NCBI GenBank assembly: GCA_902489145.1
Contig: CABTYV010000006.1
Span: 1-42,164, forward strand
Reading direction: 5' to 3'
Length of the DNA: 42,164 nt
Source: an uncultured Tissierellia bacterium
GTDB lineage: Bacteria > Bacillota > Clostridia > Tissierellales > Peptoniphilaceae
Every line of letters starts with the position of its first letter. Within the stretch, counting starts at the first letter, position 1. This document shows positions 25,194 to 34,143 of the stretch, one piece after another. Position numbers and translations under genes: made by a program. Below the pieces are notes generated by a model, which did not search any database, was not told the origin of the DNA, and saw only the letters and a program-made list of their open reading frames with translations.

Positions 25194-25802
25194 CTAAAAT
25201 CGCTTCAAAAAAGAAGAACGACCGAATGCGTACTCCTGCCCTTGCCTCAGCTTCAGAATGTTGGATTTATGCCGATAGAAGATCAGAGCCAGCAGGAGGA
25301 GAAGGGCCAGCTTGATCGGCCAGGCATAAGGCATCAAAAAGCATGCCACCAAAAAAACGCCCAGGCTTGCACTCAGCGAGGCCAAGGAAACAAGGCCTGT
25401 CCAAAGGACCACCAGTACAAAAATAAGACCGAAAACGAGAAAAAGCCGGATATCCATCATGGCCAATAGACCGCAAAAAGTAGCAACCCCCTTGCCCCCT
25501 TGAAAAGAGAGAAACAGAGAATAGCAATGGCCCAGCTCCACCGCAGCCATGACGAGGGCAATGGTTTTTGGACCCTGGTCCGTTAGGAAACAGAGATAGA
25601 GCGCCAGCATCCCCTTGAATGCATCCACAAAAAAGGTCGTCAAGCCAATCTGCAGGCCCAACGTTCGCAAGGCGTTGGTGGCGCCGGTATTGCCCGAGCC
25701 CAATTGACGGATGTCACGCTGGCAGAGGTACTGGCCCAGGAGATAGCCCGTCGGCAAGGAACCCAGGAGATAGGCAATGAGGACACAAGCAATCGCCATC
25801 AT
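25194..25802 (-). CDS. plsY: Glycerol-3-phosphate acyltransferase PlsY
   Basis: PlsY transfers acyl groups from acyl-phosphate to glycerol-3-phosphate, the first step of phospholipid synthesis. It is a multispanning membrane protein of 202 residues with the three conserved loops GSLPTGYLLGQ, GSGNTGATNALRTLG and FQGGKGVAT. It starts within the der stop (overlap of 4 bases; an ATGATG pair at 25802 and 25799) with GGAGGAA upstream. The der-plsY pair is standard in Bacillota; the usual followers gpsA and spoIVA are absent. Confidence 0.96.
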   Translation of the reverse strand: MMAIACVLIAYLLGSLPTGYLLGQYLCQRDIRQLGSGNTGATNALRTLGLQIGLTTFFVDAFKGMLALYLCFLTDQGPKTIALVMAAVELGHCYSLFLSFQGGKGVATFCGLLAMMDIRLFLVFGLIFVLVVLWTGLVSLASLSASLGVFLVACFLMPYAWPIKLALLLLLALIFYRHKSNILKLRQGQEYAFGRSSFLKRF

Positions 25803-27121
25803 GCTTCCTCCTGCCTTTCCCGAATCTCCAGCACCAGGGGGACCCCTTCAAAATCAAAACTGGCTCGGATTCGATTCTCCAGATAGCGCATGTAGGAGAA
25901 GTGAAATAAATCCCGGTCATTACAGTAGAAAAGAAGCTTAGGCGGTCTTGCGGCCACCTGACTGGCATAAAAGATTTTCAGCCTTTTCCCTTTATCAGCA
26001 GGCGGCGGCGTGAGCTGGGTGGCATCACGAAGGAGCTGGTTAAGCAGGGGGGTCGAAATGCGGAAGGAATAGTTGGCGTCCACTCGACGGATCGTCTCAA
26101 AGAGTCGGTCAATCCGGTAGCCCGTTTTAACCGAAATAAATACGATCGGCGCATAAGGCATGAAGGCCAGCTCCGTTCGAATCTGATCTTCATATTCCTT
26201 CATGGTATTGGTGTCTTTTTCGATCAGGTCCCATTTATTGACCACAATGATCGAGGCCTTATGACTGTTGTGCGCATAGCCCGCAATTTTCTTATCCTGC
26301 TCGGTGACCCCCTCGCGGGCATCGATTAAAAAGAGGCACAGCTCGGATCGATCCACGGAGGAAAGGGTCCGAATGACACTATAGCGCTCCACCAGAGAAT
26401 CAATGGCCTTCTGCCTGCGCATGCCGGCCGTATCGATTAAAACATATTCCTTTCCGTCTCTTTCGTAATAGGAGTCGATCGCATCCCGTGTCGTCCCCGG
26501 AATATCGGTGACAATCATGCGCTCCTCCCCCAGCAGTTTATTGATCAGGGAGGATTTTCCGACATTGGGCTTGCCGATCAGGCAAATTTTTAAGGCATCA
26601 GAGGCGGTCGTAGCCGATTTTTCCTGGGGCAGACGGTCCAGAATCTGATCCAGAAGATCGCCCAGGCCAAAGGACTGCTCAGCCGAAATAATCGCCAGAT
26701 CCGGAAAACCCAGCTCATAAAATTCATAGACACTATCCGGCGTATGATGGGTGTCAATTTTGTTGACCACCAAGAGGCAGTCTCGCCCCGCCTTGCGAAG
26801 CTTCTCTGCAACCATGTGATCCAGGTTGGTGACGCCCTCTAAGCCGTCAACCAGAAAGAGGATCAAATCCGCCGTTTCTACGGCCATATCCACCTGAACC
26901 TCTATGGCCCGGCTAAAGACATCATCCGATCCCAGTTCTAATCCACCCGTATCCATCAGAAGAAAGAAGTGGTTTTGCCACTCCACCTCCCGGTAGAGCC
27001 GGTCTCGTGTTACGCCTGGCGTATCTTCCGTAATGGACACCCGTTGCCCCACCAGACGATTAAATAAAGTTGATTTTCCAACATTGGGCCGTCCGATGAT
27101 AGCCACCACTGGTAACGCCAT
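25799..27121 (-). CDS. der: Ribosome biogenesis GTPase Der (EngA)
   Basis: Der is an essential GTPase for 50S subunit maturation. It has two tandem G domains and a KH-like C-terminal domain. G1 of the first is GRPNVGKST (10-18), with DTPGVTRDR and DTGG. The second is GKPNVGKSS near 181-189, with DIPGTTRDAIDS, DTAGMRRQ and NKWDLIEKD. The 440 residues are normal. AGGAGG lies five bases upstream of the ATG. It follows the RseC-like gene by 9 bases and overlaps plsY. Confidence 0.97.
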   Translation of the reverse strand: MALPVVAIIGRPNVGKSTLFNRLVGQRVSITEDTPGVTRDRLYREVEWQNHFFLLMDTGGLELGSDDVFSRAIEVQVDMAVETADLILFLVDGLEGVTNLDHMVAEKLRKAGRDCLLVVNKIDTHHTPDSVYEFYELGFPDLAIISAEQSFGLGDLLDQILDRLPQEKSATTASDALKICLIGKPNVGKSSLINKLLGEERMIVTDIPGTTRDAIDSYYERDGKEYVLIDTAGMRRQKAIDSLVERYSVIRTLSSVDRSELCLFLIDAREGVTEQDKKIAGYAHNSHKASIIVVNKWDLIEKDTNTMKEYEDQIRTELAFMPYAPIVFISVKTGYRIDRLFETIRRVDANYSFRISTPLLNQLLRDATQLTPPPADKGKRLKIFYASQVAARPPKLLFYCNDRDLFHFSYMRYLENRIRASFDFEGVPLVLEIRERQEEA

Positions 27122-27130
27122 TGCTGCCTC

Positions 27131-27571
27131 CTATTTCTCGGCTTGACACACAACCGTCCCTTGCTCTGTAAGGTCCTTTGAAGCAATACGAATCATTTTG
27201 ACCAAATCTTTTCTTTCTCTTTTTTCAATCAGACGGGCCAGGCCAGCAAAAATCACCAGGCCAGCCAAGCCCCCGAAAAAAGCCCACACTTCCTTTCCAC
27301 TTAGCGCATAGGTGAGAAAAAGCCCGCCGAGGAAGAGCAAGAGGGGCAGTACATAGAGCAGAAAAACGGATCGCAGGTAGGTGCCTTCCTTCATTTCCAG
27401 AACCACCAGATTGCCTGGCTTCGCATGGATCGGATTATCGATCCACTGATCGCTGGCCTGCTTGGCTGTACAGGCGCCCGATGCTGAACAGGAGCCGCAA
27501 GCCTCCTGGCGAAAAACCAAAACATGAGCGCGGTCCTCTTTTGTTTCCATCACAAAAGCCTTCGTTCTCAT
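27131..27571 (-). CDS. SoxR-reducing system protein RseC family
   Basis: A 146-residue membrane protein of the RseC/MucC family. The N-terminal cysteine cluster C25-x2-C28-x5-C34 (CGSCSASGAC) matches the family, and two transmembrane segments follow (about 68-87 and 92-110: VFLLYVLPLLLFLGGLFL, AFFGGLAGLVIFAGLA). In other bacteria the family is linked to Rnf electron-transport complexes and to SoxR reduction. No rnf genes lie in this window, so its partner is unknown. It lies 18 bases after aspS and 9 before der, with GGAGGG at the ribosome site. Confidence 0.85.
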   Translation of the reverse strand: MRTKAFVMETKEDRAHVLVFRQEACGSCSASGACTAKQASDQWIDNPIHAKPGNLVVLEMKEGTYLRSVFLLYVLPLLLFLGGLFLTYALSGKEVWAFFGGLAGLVIFAGLARLIEKRERKDLVKMIRIASKDLTEQGTVVCQAEK

Positions 27572-27589
27572 CCGGCCCTCCTTTCCTTC

Positions 27590-29371
27590 TTATTTTTCCT
27601 CCTGCAGTGCAATATGAAGCTCCGATAATTGCGCAGGACTGACTTCTGTCGGCGCATCCATCATCAAATCGCTCGCCGATTGCGTTTTTGGAAAGGCAAT
27701 CACATCCTTTATTGAGCTGCGGCCTAACAGCGTCATGATCAAGCGGTCCAGACCGTAGGCGATCCCTCCATGAGGTGGCGTGCCGTATTGAAGGGCTTCA
27801 ATAAAGAAGCCAAATCGTCTTTGGATGTCTTCCTCAGAGAGCTTTAATAGGTGAAAAATTTTCTCCTGCAGGTCAGAATGGTTAATACGAATTGAACCGC
27901 CGCCACACTCATCCCCATTGATTACGATATCATACGCATAGGCCCGAACCTTTTCCGGCGCCTTGTCCAGCAGCGGCAGATCCTCCTCCTTGGGATGGGT
28001 GAAGGGATGGTGACAGGCCACATAGCGCCCTTCCTCTTCGGAATACTCAAACATGGGGAAATCCACCACCCAGGTCAGGGCAATCTGGTCGGGGTCAAAG
28101 GTCAAATTTTCCTGGGCTACATAGGTGCGGATCATCCCCATCAAGGCCCTGGTCTGGTCCCGATTTCCGGTCATCAGGACCAGTAAATCCCCCTCTTCCA
28201 AGGCCATTTCCCTGGTTAAATAGCTGGTCAAATCATCCGTTAAAAACTTATTGAATGAAGAATGGAAGCCCGCTTGCTCTTTCTTCACCCAAAGCAGGCC
28301 ACTTGAGCCGATGCCTTTGGCGTAGGCGACCAGCTGGTCCAGCTTTTTACGACTATAGACGGAAGCGAGCTGGTTGAAGTTGATGGCCAGCACCGCCGCC
28401 TCTTCGGAATTGGCTCCTGCCTTCAAGACTGAAAAATCAGTGTGATTCTCAATGCCCTTTAATTCATGAATTTTATAGCCATAGCGCAAATCCGGTTTAT
28501 CCGACCCATAAGAAGCCATGGCTTCTTCATAGGTCATGCGCGGGAAGGGCCGAGGCAGGTCAAGCCCTTTAAACTCCTTAAATAAATAGGTCAATAGGCC
28601 CTCATTCATCTCCAGGACCTCTTCCATGCTGACAAAGGACATCTCAATATCGACCTGGGTAAATTCGGGCTGCCGATTCGCACGCAGATCTTCATCTCGA
28701 AAACAGCGCGCAATCTGATAGTAGCGATCCGTCCCGCCAATCATTAAAAGCTGTTTAAAGAGCTGGGGGCTCTGAGGAAGCGCATAAAAATGACCGGCGC
28801 TTAGGCGGGAGGGCACCAGATAATCCCTGGCTCCTTCGGGCGTAGGCTTGCCCAGAAAGGGGGTCTCTACCTCGATAAATCCATGATCATAGAGATAGGT
28901 GCGGAAGAGTCTGATGATCTCGGCCCGTTTGGTCAGCATCTCCTGCATCTTGGGCTTTCGGAGATCAAGATAGCGATACTTGAGCCGCGCCTCTTCTTTG
29001 GCATTGTCGTCATCCTTGATATAAATCGGTGGGGTCTTGGCCACATCCAGGATCCGAAGCTCCTCGCAAAGCACCTCGATCTCTCCGGTAGATAATTCCG
29101 GATTTTTTGCACTCCGCTCCCGGACCTCGCCTACCGCAGCCAGCACATACTCCTGATGAACCTCTTTGACCTTATTATAAAGGGCTTCCTCCTTGGTTTG
29201 ATCGAATACCAGCTGAACTAAGCCTGTCTTGTCCCTCAAATCCAGGAAGGTCAAAGCGCCCAAATCTCTTCTGCGGTTGACCCACCCCATGAGCGTCACT
29301 TTTCGGCCCACATCCTGCATACGAAGCGATCCGCAGAAATCGGAGCGTCTGAGTCCCTTAATGCTTTCCAT
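27590..29371 (-). CDS. aspS: Aspartate-tRNA ligase
   Basis: AspS charges tRNA-Asp; whether it also charges tRNA-Asn cannot be told here. It has an N-terminal OB-fold anticodon-binding domain (KVTLMGWVNRRRDLGALTFLDLRDKTGLVQLVFD), the class II core with motif 2 FRDEDLRANRQPEFTQVDIEMSF, the bacterial GAD insertion, and motif 3 GIAYGLDRLIM. The 593-residue length is that of the long bacterial type. It overlaps the MBL gene by 14 bases. In many Clostridia hisS and hemZ sit directly upstream; they are not here. Confidence 0.97.
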   Translation of the reverse strand: MESIKGLRRSDFCGSLRMQDVGRKVTLMGWVNRRRDLGALTFLDLRDKTGLVQLVFDQTKEEALYNKVKEVHQEYVLAAVGEVRERSAKNPELSTGEIEVLCEELRILDVAKTPPIYIKDDDNAKEEARLKYRYLDLRKPKMQEMLTKRAEIIRLFRTYLYDHGFIEVETPFLGKPTPEGARDYLVPSRLSAGHFYALPQSPQLFKQLLMIGGTDRYYQIARCFRDEDLRANRQPEFTQVDIEMSFVSMEEVLEMNEGLLTYLFKEFKGLDLPRPFPRMTYEEAMASYGSDKPDLRYGYKIHELKGIENHTDFSVLKAGANSEEAAVLAINFNQLASVYSRKKLDQLVAYAKGIGSSGLLWVKKEQAGFHSSFNKFLTDDLTSYLTREMALEEGDLLVLMTGNRDQTRALMGMIRTYVAQENLTFDPDQIALTWVVDFPMFEYSEEEGRYVACHHPFTHPKEEDLPLLDKAPEKVRAYAYDIVINGDECGGGSIRINHSDLQEKIFHLLKLSEEDIQRRFGFFIEALQYGTPPHGGIAYGLDRLIMTLLGRSSIKDVIAFPKTQSASDLMMDAPTEVSPAQLSELHIALQEEK

Positions 29372-30032
29372 TTTTAGCTTCCTCTGCTTTCTTTTTATCC
29401 CACTGCTTCTGCAAAGTGATATACCGATTCATGGGCGAATGCGCCCGCTCTTCCGACAGGCGCGTCGCCGGCCCGTGTCCCGGCAGGACTTGATAGTCCC
29501 CCTCCAGCTCAAAAATGCGGGCCAAAGAGCGAAATAGGACATGCATACCGCCTGTCGGCAGGTCCCAGCGGCCACAGGAGCCCTGAAAGAGCGTATCCCC
29601 TGAAAACATCCAGGAATCTCTTAAAAAAATGACGGAACCCGCTGTATGCCCCGGCGTCTCCATCACCGACAGGTCCATGGTGCTGACCCGATCCCCTTCT
29701 TTAAAGTAATGATCACAAAGCAGAGTTTGGGCTGCCCCCAGGAGTTGAACAGATAAATTGAGATCCGAATCCTCTAAAAGCGGTTTTTCCTTTTCTGGCG
29801 CCCAAATCGCTGCTCCATACTGCTTTCGATAGGCCTCCGCATAGCCAAAATGGTCCACATGGCCGTGCGTAAGGACAATATCCTCCAAAACGAGCCCCTC
29901 TTCCGCGATCAAGGCTTCCATCGAAGAAGCCCGCTCCCCCGGATCGATCACCACTGCTGCTTTACGCTCTTCGTCGATCAATAAAAAGGTGTTGACCGTG
30001 GTCCTTGGACCAATAAAATGCTCGACGCGCAT
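29358..30032 (-). CDS. MBL-fold metallo-hydrolase, glyoxalase II-like
   Basis: A 224-residue metallo-beta-lactamase-fold hydrolase. The metal motif THGHVDH (H56, H58, D60, H61) is followed by METPGHTAGSVIFL, FSGDTLFQGSCGRWDLPTG and LPGHGPATRLSEE. This is the YcbL/glyoxalase II-like group common between rel and hisS-aspS in Clostridia. The substrate is unproven; a thioester such as S-lactoylglutathione is unlikely in organisms lacking glutathione. AAGGGAG precedes the ATG. It lies 18 bases after rel. Confidence 0.9.
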   Translation of the reverse strand: MRVEHFIGPRTTVNTFLLIDEERKAAVVIDPGERASSMEALIAEEGLVLEDIVLTHGHVDHFGYAEAYRKQYGAAIWAPEKEKPLLEDSDLNLSVQLLGAAQTLLCDHYFKEGDRVSTMDLSVMETPGHTAGSVIFLRDSWMFSGDTLFQGSCGRWDLPTGGMHVLFRSLARIFELEGDYQVLPGHGPATRLSEERAHSPMNRYITLQKQWDKKKAEEAKNGKH

Positions 30033-30050
30033 CCAATCTCCCTTTCTTTT

Positions 30051-32228
30051 TCAATAGCGCTCCCGATAGACGGCAAGCGTCGCATCCATCTGTCTGATTT
30101 TTTGCACCAGGAGCTCAATCGAAGCTTTGTCGGCCACACGAACGCTTAAGCGGACCCGAACCGTCCCATCGTCCTGTGGATGGGCTTCTATGCCCGTCAT
30201 TTCCACATTCATCTGCACGATCAGCTGGGCCAGCTCTGCCACGTAGCCAGTCACGTTCATTGCTTCGATGGTCAGTGCAGCCGAGAAATCCTCCTGGGTA
30301 ATTTTATTCCAGGTCAAAGAGATGAGTCGCTCCGGTGATGGATTGGAGCGAATATTGGGACAAGACCTGCGATGGACGCTGATCCCATGCCCCCTGGTGA
30401 TATACCCAACGATATCATCCCCCGGCACCGGAGAACAGCATTTGGCAAACTTCACCTCCAAATGATCGGCATCCTCATTGGCCAGGGAGACTGACCCACT
30501 GCTTTGAGTCGCTTGCTTAGCCGCCTCCCGGTTTTGCTCCTCCGGATGAAAGGCCATGGCTTCGATGCGCTCGGCTTCTCGGGCCTTATCGTAGGCCTCT
30601 TCCAAACGCCGAGCGATCGCTCCGCTGGTCTGGCTGCCGAATCCGATGGCCGCCAGGAGATCATCAGCCGAGGAAAAAGACATTCGCTCCACCAGAAGGG
30701 CCAATTGATCATCCGAAACTAATTTATTGGCCGGATACCCATCCTTTTTTACTTCCTGAATGAGCATATCTCGTCCCTGCTCGATATGCTCCTCACGATT
30801 GGCTCGCTTAAAAAACTGGCGGATCTTAGTCCGAGCGCCAGAAGACTTTACGATGTCCAACCAATCCATAGAGGGCCCGGAGGAGTTTTTCGAGGTTAAA
30901 ATCTCAACAATATTGCCATTTTCCAGCTTGCTGTCCAGGGGCACGAGCTTGCCATCAATTTTAGCGCCTACGCACTGGTTCCCTACGGCTGAATGGATGT
31001 GGTAGGCAAAATCAATCGGCGTGGAGCCGCGAGGAAGCTCCACCACATCGCCGCGCGGCGAAAAGACGTAGACCTCATCGGTGAAAAAGTCGCCTTTTAA
31101 GGTCTCTAAAAATTCGCGCGAATCCGTGGTCGTTTTTTGCCATTCCATCAGCTGGCGGACCCAGGTGAGCTTTTCATCGAAAGCCGAACGCTTTTTGCCC
31201 CCCTCCTTATACTGCCAGTGGGCCGCGATGCCGTATTCAGCCGTTCGGTGCATCTCCCAGGTTCGAATTTGAACCTCGAAGACCTCCCCATCCTGGCCGA
31301 TCACGGTCGTATGAAGGGACTGATACATATTCTGCTTTGGCATCGCAATATAATCCTTGAAGCGTTTAGGAATGGGCTTCCAAAGGGTATGCACAACCCC
31401 TAAAACAGAATAACAATCCGAAACCGTATCGACGATCACCCGGATGGCCGTGATATCAAAAATCTGATCAAAGGATTTATCCTGCTTATACATCTTTTTA
31501 TAGATTGAATAGAGCGTTTTGGGTCGACCCGTCAGCTCAAACTTCATGCCCAGCTCCTGGAGCTTCTCCGCCAGAATGGACTCGATATGGGCAATCTCCT
31601 CTTTGCGAGTTTTCAGCTTTTTGTCCACCAGCTCGGAGATCTCATAATATGCTTCCGGGTCTAAATATTTCAGGCAAAGATCCTCCAGCTCCGACTTGAT
31701 GGCAAAAATGCCCAGCCGATGGGCAATGGGCACATAAATTTCAAGGGTCTCCCGCGCCTTCTCAATCTGCTTGGGCCGGTCCTTATAATCCAGGGTTCGC
31801 AGATTATGGAGCCGGTCTGCGAGTTTGATGATGATGACCCGAATATCATTGGCCATGGCCATCACCATCTTGCGGTAATTGTCCACCTGATTTTCAATCT
31901 TCGAACGCGATGCGATCCTTTTCAATTTTGTGACCCCATCAACCAAAGTGGTGATTTCACTGCCAAAATCCTTTTCCATTTGGTCAAAGGTGATGGTCGT
32001 ATCTTCTAATACATCATGAAGGAGACCACCGCAGATGGTTGCATCATCCATCTTGAGCTGGGCTAAGATGTAAGCGACGTGAAGCGGATGGATGATATAG
32101 GGCTCACCAGAGTTTCTTTTTTGACCCTCATGGGCCTGATCAGCATACGCATAGGCCCGGCGGATCAAGGCTTCGTCCGTTCCGGGATGATACGATTTTA
32201 TTTTTTCGATCAGCTGCTCAAGCTCCAT
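30051..32228 (-). CDS. rel: Bifunctional (p)ppGpp synthetase/hydrolase Rel
   Basis: Rel makes and degrades the alarmone (p)ppGpp. The domains in order are: HD hydrolase (YIIHPLHVAYIL, LLHDVLEDT), synthetase with RFKDYIAMPKQNMYQSLHTT (the RxKD form typical of bifunctional enzymes), TGS (VYVFSPRGDVVELPRGSTPIDFAYHIH), a helical and zinc-finger region (FAKCCSPVPGDDIVGYITRGHGISVHRRSCPN), and a C-terminal ACT domain. The ATG at 32228 is preceded by AGGAGGG at four bases; a GTG at 32255 lacks a good site and would put that site within coding sequence. Length is then 725 residues, normal. An extended -10 promoter lies about 45 bases upstream. It heads the nine-gene unit ending with sepF. Confidence 0.97.
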   Translation of the reverse strand: MELEQLIEKIKSYHPGTDEALIRRAYAYADQAHEGQKRNSGEPYIIHPLHVAYILAQLKMDDATICGGLLHDVLEDTTITFDQMEKDFGSEITTLVDGVTKLKRIASRSKIENQVDNYRKMVMAMANDIRVIIIKLADRLHNLRTLDYKDRPKQIEKARETLEIYVPIAHRLGIFAIKSELEDLCLKYLDPEAYYEISELVDKKLKTRKEEIAHIESILAEKLQELGMKFELTGRPKTLYSIYKKMYKQDKSFDQIFDITAIRVIVDTVSDCYSVLGVVHTLWKPIPKRFKDYIAMPKQNMYQSLHTTVIGQDGEVFEVQIRTWEMHRTAEYGIAAHWQYKEGGKKRSAFDEKLTWVRQLMEWQKTTTDSREFLETLKGDFFTDEVYVFSPRGDVVELPRGSTPIDFAYHIHSAVGNQCVGAKIDGKLVPLDSKLENGNIVEILTSKNSSGPSMDWLDIVKSSGARTKIRQFFKRANREEHIEQGRDMLIQEVKKDGYPANKLVSDDQLALLVERMSFSSADDLLAAIGFGSQTSGAIARRLEEAYDKAREAERIEAMAFHPEEQNREAAKQATQSSGSVSLANEDADHLEVKFAKCCSPVPGDDIVGYITRGHGISVHRRSCPNIRSNPSPERLISLTWNKITQEDFSAALTIEAMNVTGYVAELAQLIVQMNVEMTGIEAHPQDDGTVRVRLSVRVADKASIELLVQKIRQMDATLAVYRERY

Positions 32229-32269
32229 AGCACCCTCCTCCCCTTTTGCTTCCACTCTATGATCTGATT

Positions 32270-32278
32270 ATTATATCA
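32270..32278 (-). promoter_or_regulatory. Extended -10 promoter for rel
   Basis: On the minus strand TGATATAAT (32270-32278) is a perfect TATAAT with the TGn extension. No good -35 lies upstream, which suits an extended -10 promoter. It sits in the 53-base gap between recJ and rel. Similar motifs precede the ruvC operon and the racemase gene. Confidence 0.7.
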
Positions 32279-32281
32279 TAC

Positions 32282-34069
32282 TCAGACGGTATGGAATCGA
32301 AGGTCTTTTAAACGGAGCTGGAGGGTCTTCTGGCCTCGAAACTCATTCCAATCCACCTGAAAACAGAGATCCACCGTGCAGGGCACATCCTCTCCCGCCA
32401 ATAGAGCGTCGAGAAGCTCGCCCCATCCCGCTCTTCGAAAGGCCTCGAGCTTCTGATCCGCTTGAAAGAGAATGGCATTCATCAACCGTCCTGCCTCCTC
32501 CACCTGCAGCTGCAGGACATTTTGTTTTTGACCTACCAGGCGAAAACGACGGATAGATAGTCCCTTTGCCCCGAAAACAGGCTTGGGGTTGGCCATACCA
32601 AAGGGCGCCATATGATCCAGGATCCGCATCAAAGCCGCCCCAATTTGGTCTAGCCGTACCGCGGCATCGAGATACAATTTTTCCTGAAAATCTGCCGGAA
32701 CCAGTCCACTCTCCTCCTGCCAACAGGTCCGAAGGCGGGTGAAGTCCATTTTACGGATGGTGATCCCACACGCCATGGCATGACCGCCGAATGCGACATA
32801 TTGATCCTGGTGACGGGCCAGGGCATGAAACATATCGTAGGCTTCTATCGATCGCCCAGATCCCTTGAGCAAGGCTTCCTCGCCTTTTCCTTCCTCGGCA
32901 TCTGTAAAGACCAAGCAGGGTCGGTTGATCGCCTCCTTTACGCGACCGGCAATCAGCCCACAAATAGACTCATGCAAATCTGGCAAGTACAGCGCTACGA
33001 CCGGTTCCTCTTTTTCCTCGGTCAACAGTTGAAGCGCCCGCTCCTCGCCCGCCCGGGTCATCTGCTGGCGCTCCCGATTCAGACTCACCAGCTCCTGGGC
33101 ATATTGATCCCGCTTTTCGGCATCCTCCTCCAAAAAGAGCTCCACCCCCAGACGCGCGGTCAAAAGACGACCCGAGGCATTGATGCAGGGTCCAATGACG
33201 AAGCCTACGGTATAGGTCGTTACCGGCCCGGTCCAATCACAATGGAGAAGAAGCGCCATAAGACCGGGATCCCTCTTTTGATTGATTTCGGAAAGTCCCA
33301 GGGCCGCCAAAACCCGGTTTTCTCCCTGAAGCGGCACCAGATCGCACACCGTACCCAGCGCTGCATAGGCTAGAAGCGGCTGGAGAATATCCTGATCCTC
33401 TCCCAGCTCCTGAAAAAGCGCCTGGATCAATTTGAAGGCCACCCCCGCGCCGCAAAGGTCCGGAAAAGGGTAGCCGGCCGCCCGGCTATGGGGGTTGAGA
33501 CAAGCTACACAGGGCGGCAAAATCTCTCGACCCGCTTCCTCATGGATCTGATGATGGTCCGTTAAAATGACAGGAAGTCCTCTTTTTTGGGCCTCCTTTA
33601 AGGCCTCAAAGGCCGCCACTCCGTTATCGCAGGTGACAATCAAGCCCACTCCCTCACGATCGGCCTCCTCGACCATACGGGGATTGATCCCATAGCCATC
33701 TATGATCCGGTCCGGAATTTGATAGGAGACTGCCCGAAAGGGATCCTGACCGAGTCCTGCTGCTAAATAGCGCAAGCTCTTGACGAGGATGACCGTCGCC
33801 GCCACTCCGTCCTGATCATAATCGCCAATGATCCGAATGGGTTTTTCTTCTGACAGGGCCTCCATAATCGCTTCGACAGCCCGGGGCATCGGCCGAAATA
33901 AAAAGGGATCATGGAGCGCTTGGAGCGTCGGGTGGAAATAAGTGGCCGCCTCCTGGGCCGTTCCAATCCCCCGATTGGCGAGGAGGAGGGCCGCCATAGA
34001 AGACATCCCGCTCTCTTTTTGTAAAGCTTGCGCTGTTTTTTGATTTTGCCTGAGAAACCAGTCGGCCAC
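32282..34069 (-). CDS. recJ: Single-stranded-DNA-specific exonuclease RecJ
   Basis: RecJ degrades single-stranded DNA 5' to 3' in recombination and repair. It has the DHH phosphoesterase motifs GDYDQDG (D83, D85, D87) and LTDHH (D171-H173), GPCINASGRL in the DHHA1 region (FGGHAMACG), and a C-terminal OB-fold. I choose the GTG at 34069, with AAAGGGG six bases upstream, giving 595 residues. An in-frame ATG at 34135 would add 22 residues that cross a terminator hairpin (34087-34116). Clostridia usually carry secD and secF between yajC and recJ, and apt after recJ; none is present. No promoter is evident between the terminator and the start. Confidence 0.95.
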   Translation of the reverse strand: MADWFLRQNQKTAQALQKESGMSSMAALLLANRGIGTAQEAATYFHPTLQALHDPFLFRPMPRAVEAIMEALSEEKPIRIIGDYDQDGVAATVILVKSLRYLAAGLGQDPFRAVSYQIPDRIIDGYGINPRMVEEADREGVGLIVTCDNGVAAFEALKEAQKRGLPVILTDHHQIHEEAGREILPPCVACLNPHSRAAGYPFPDLCGAGVAFKLIQALFQELGEDQDILQPLLAYAALGTVCDLVPLQGENRVLAALGLSEINQKRDPGLMALLLHCDWTGPVTTYTVGFVIGPCINASGRLLTARLGVELFLEEDAEKRDQYAQELVSLNRERQQMTRAGEERALQLLTEEKEEPVVALYLPDLHESICGLIAGRVKEAINRPCLVFTDAEEGKGEEALLKGSGRSIEAYDMFHALARHQDQYVAFGGHAMACGITIRKMDFTRLRTCWQEESGLVPADFQEKLYLDAAVRLDQIGAALMRILDHMAPFGMANPKPVFGAKGLSIRRFRLVGQKQNVLQLQVEEAGRLMNAILFQADQKLEAFRRAGWGELLDALLAGEDVPCTVDLCFQVDWNEFRGQKTLQLRLKDLRFHTV

Positions 34070-34086
34070 AAAAGACCCCTTTCTGT

Positions 34087-34116
34087 AAAAAAAAGAGACG
34101 GAGGAGCTCCATCTCT
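34087..34116 (-). terminator. Intrinsic terminator after yajC
   Basis: A 10-bp stem (34094-34103 with 34107-34116, one G-U pair on the minus strand) with a 3-base loop is followed by seven T. It lies 27 bases past the yajC stop and only 17 bases before the recJ start, so it separates yajC from recJ or acts as an attenuator. Confidence 0.87.
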
Positions 34117-34143
34117 GATTTTTTCTATTGATCAATCCTGCTT

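Noticed and set aside
32780..33373. 197-codon plus-strand open frame
   Set aside because: Antisense to recJ; no homology recognised and no ribosome site. The recJ frame is fully conserved through it.
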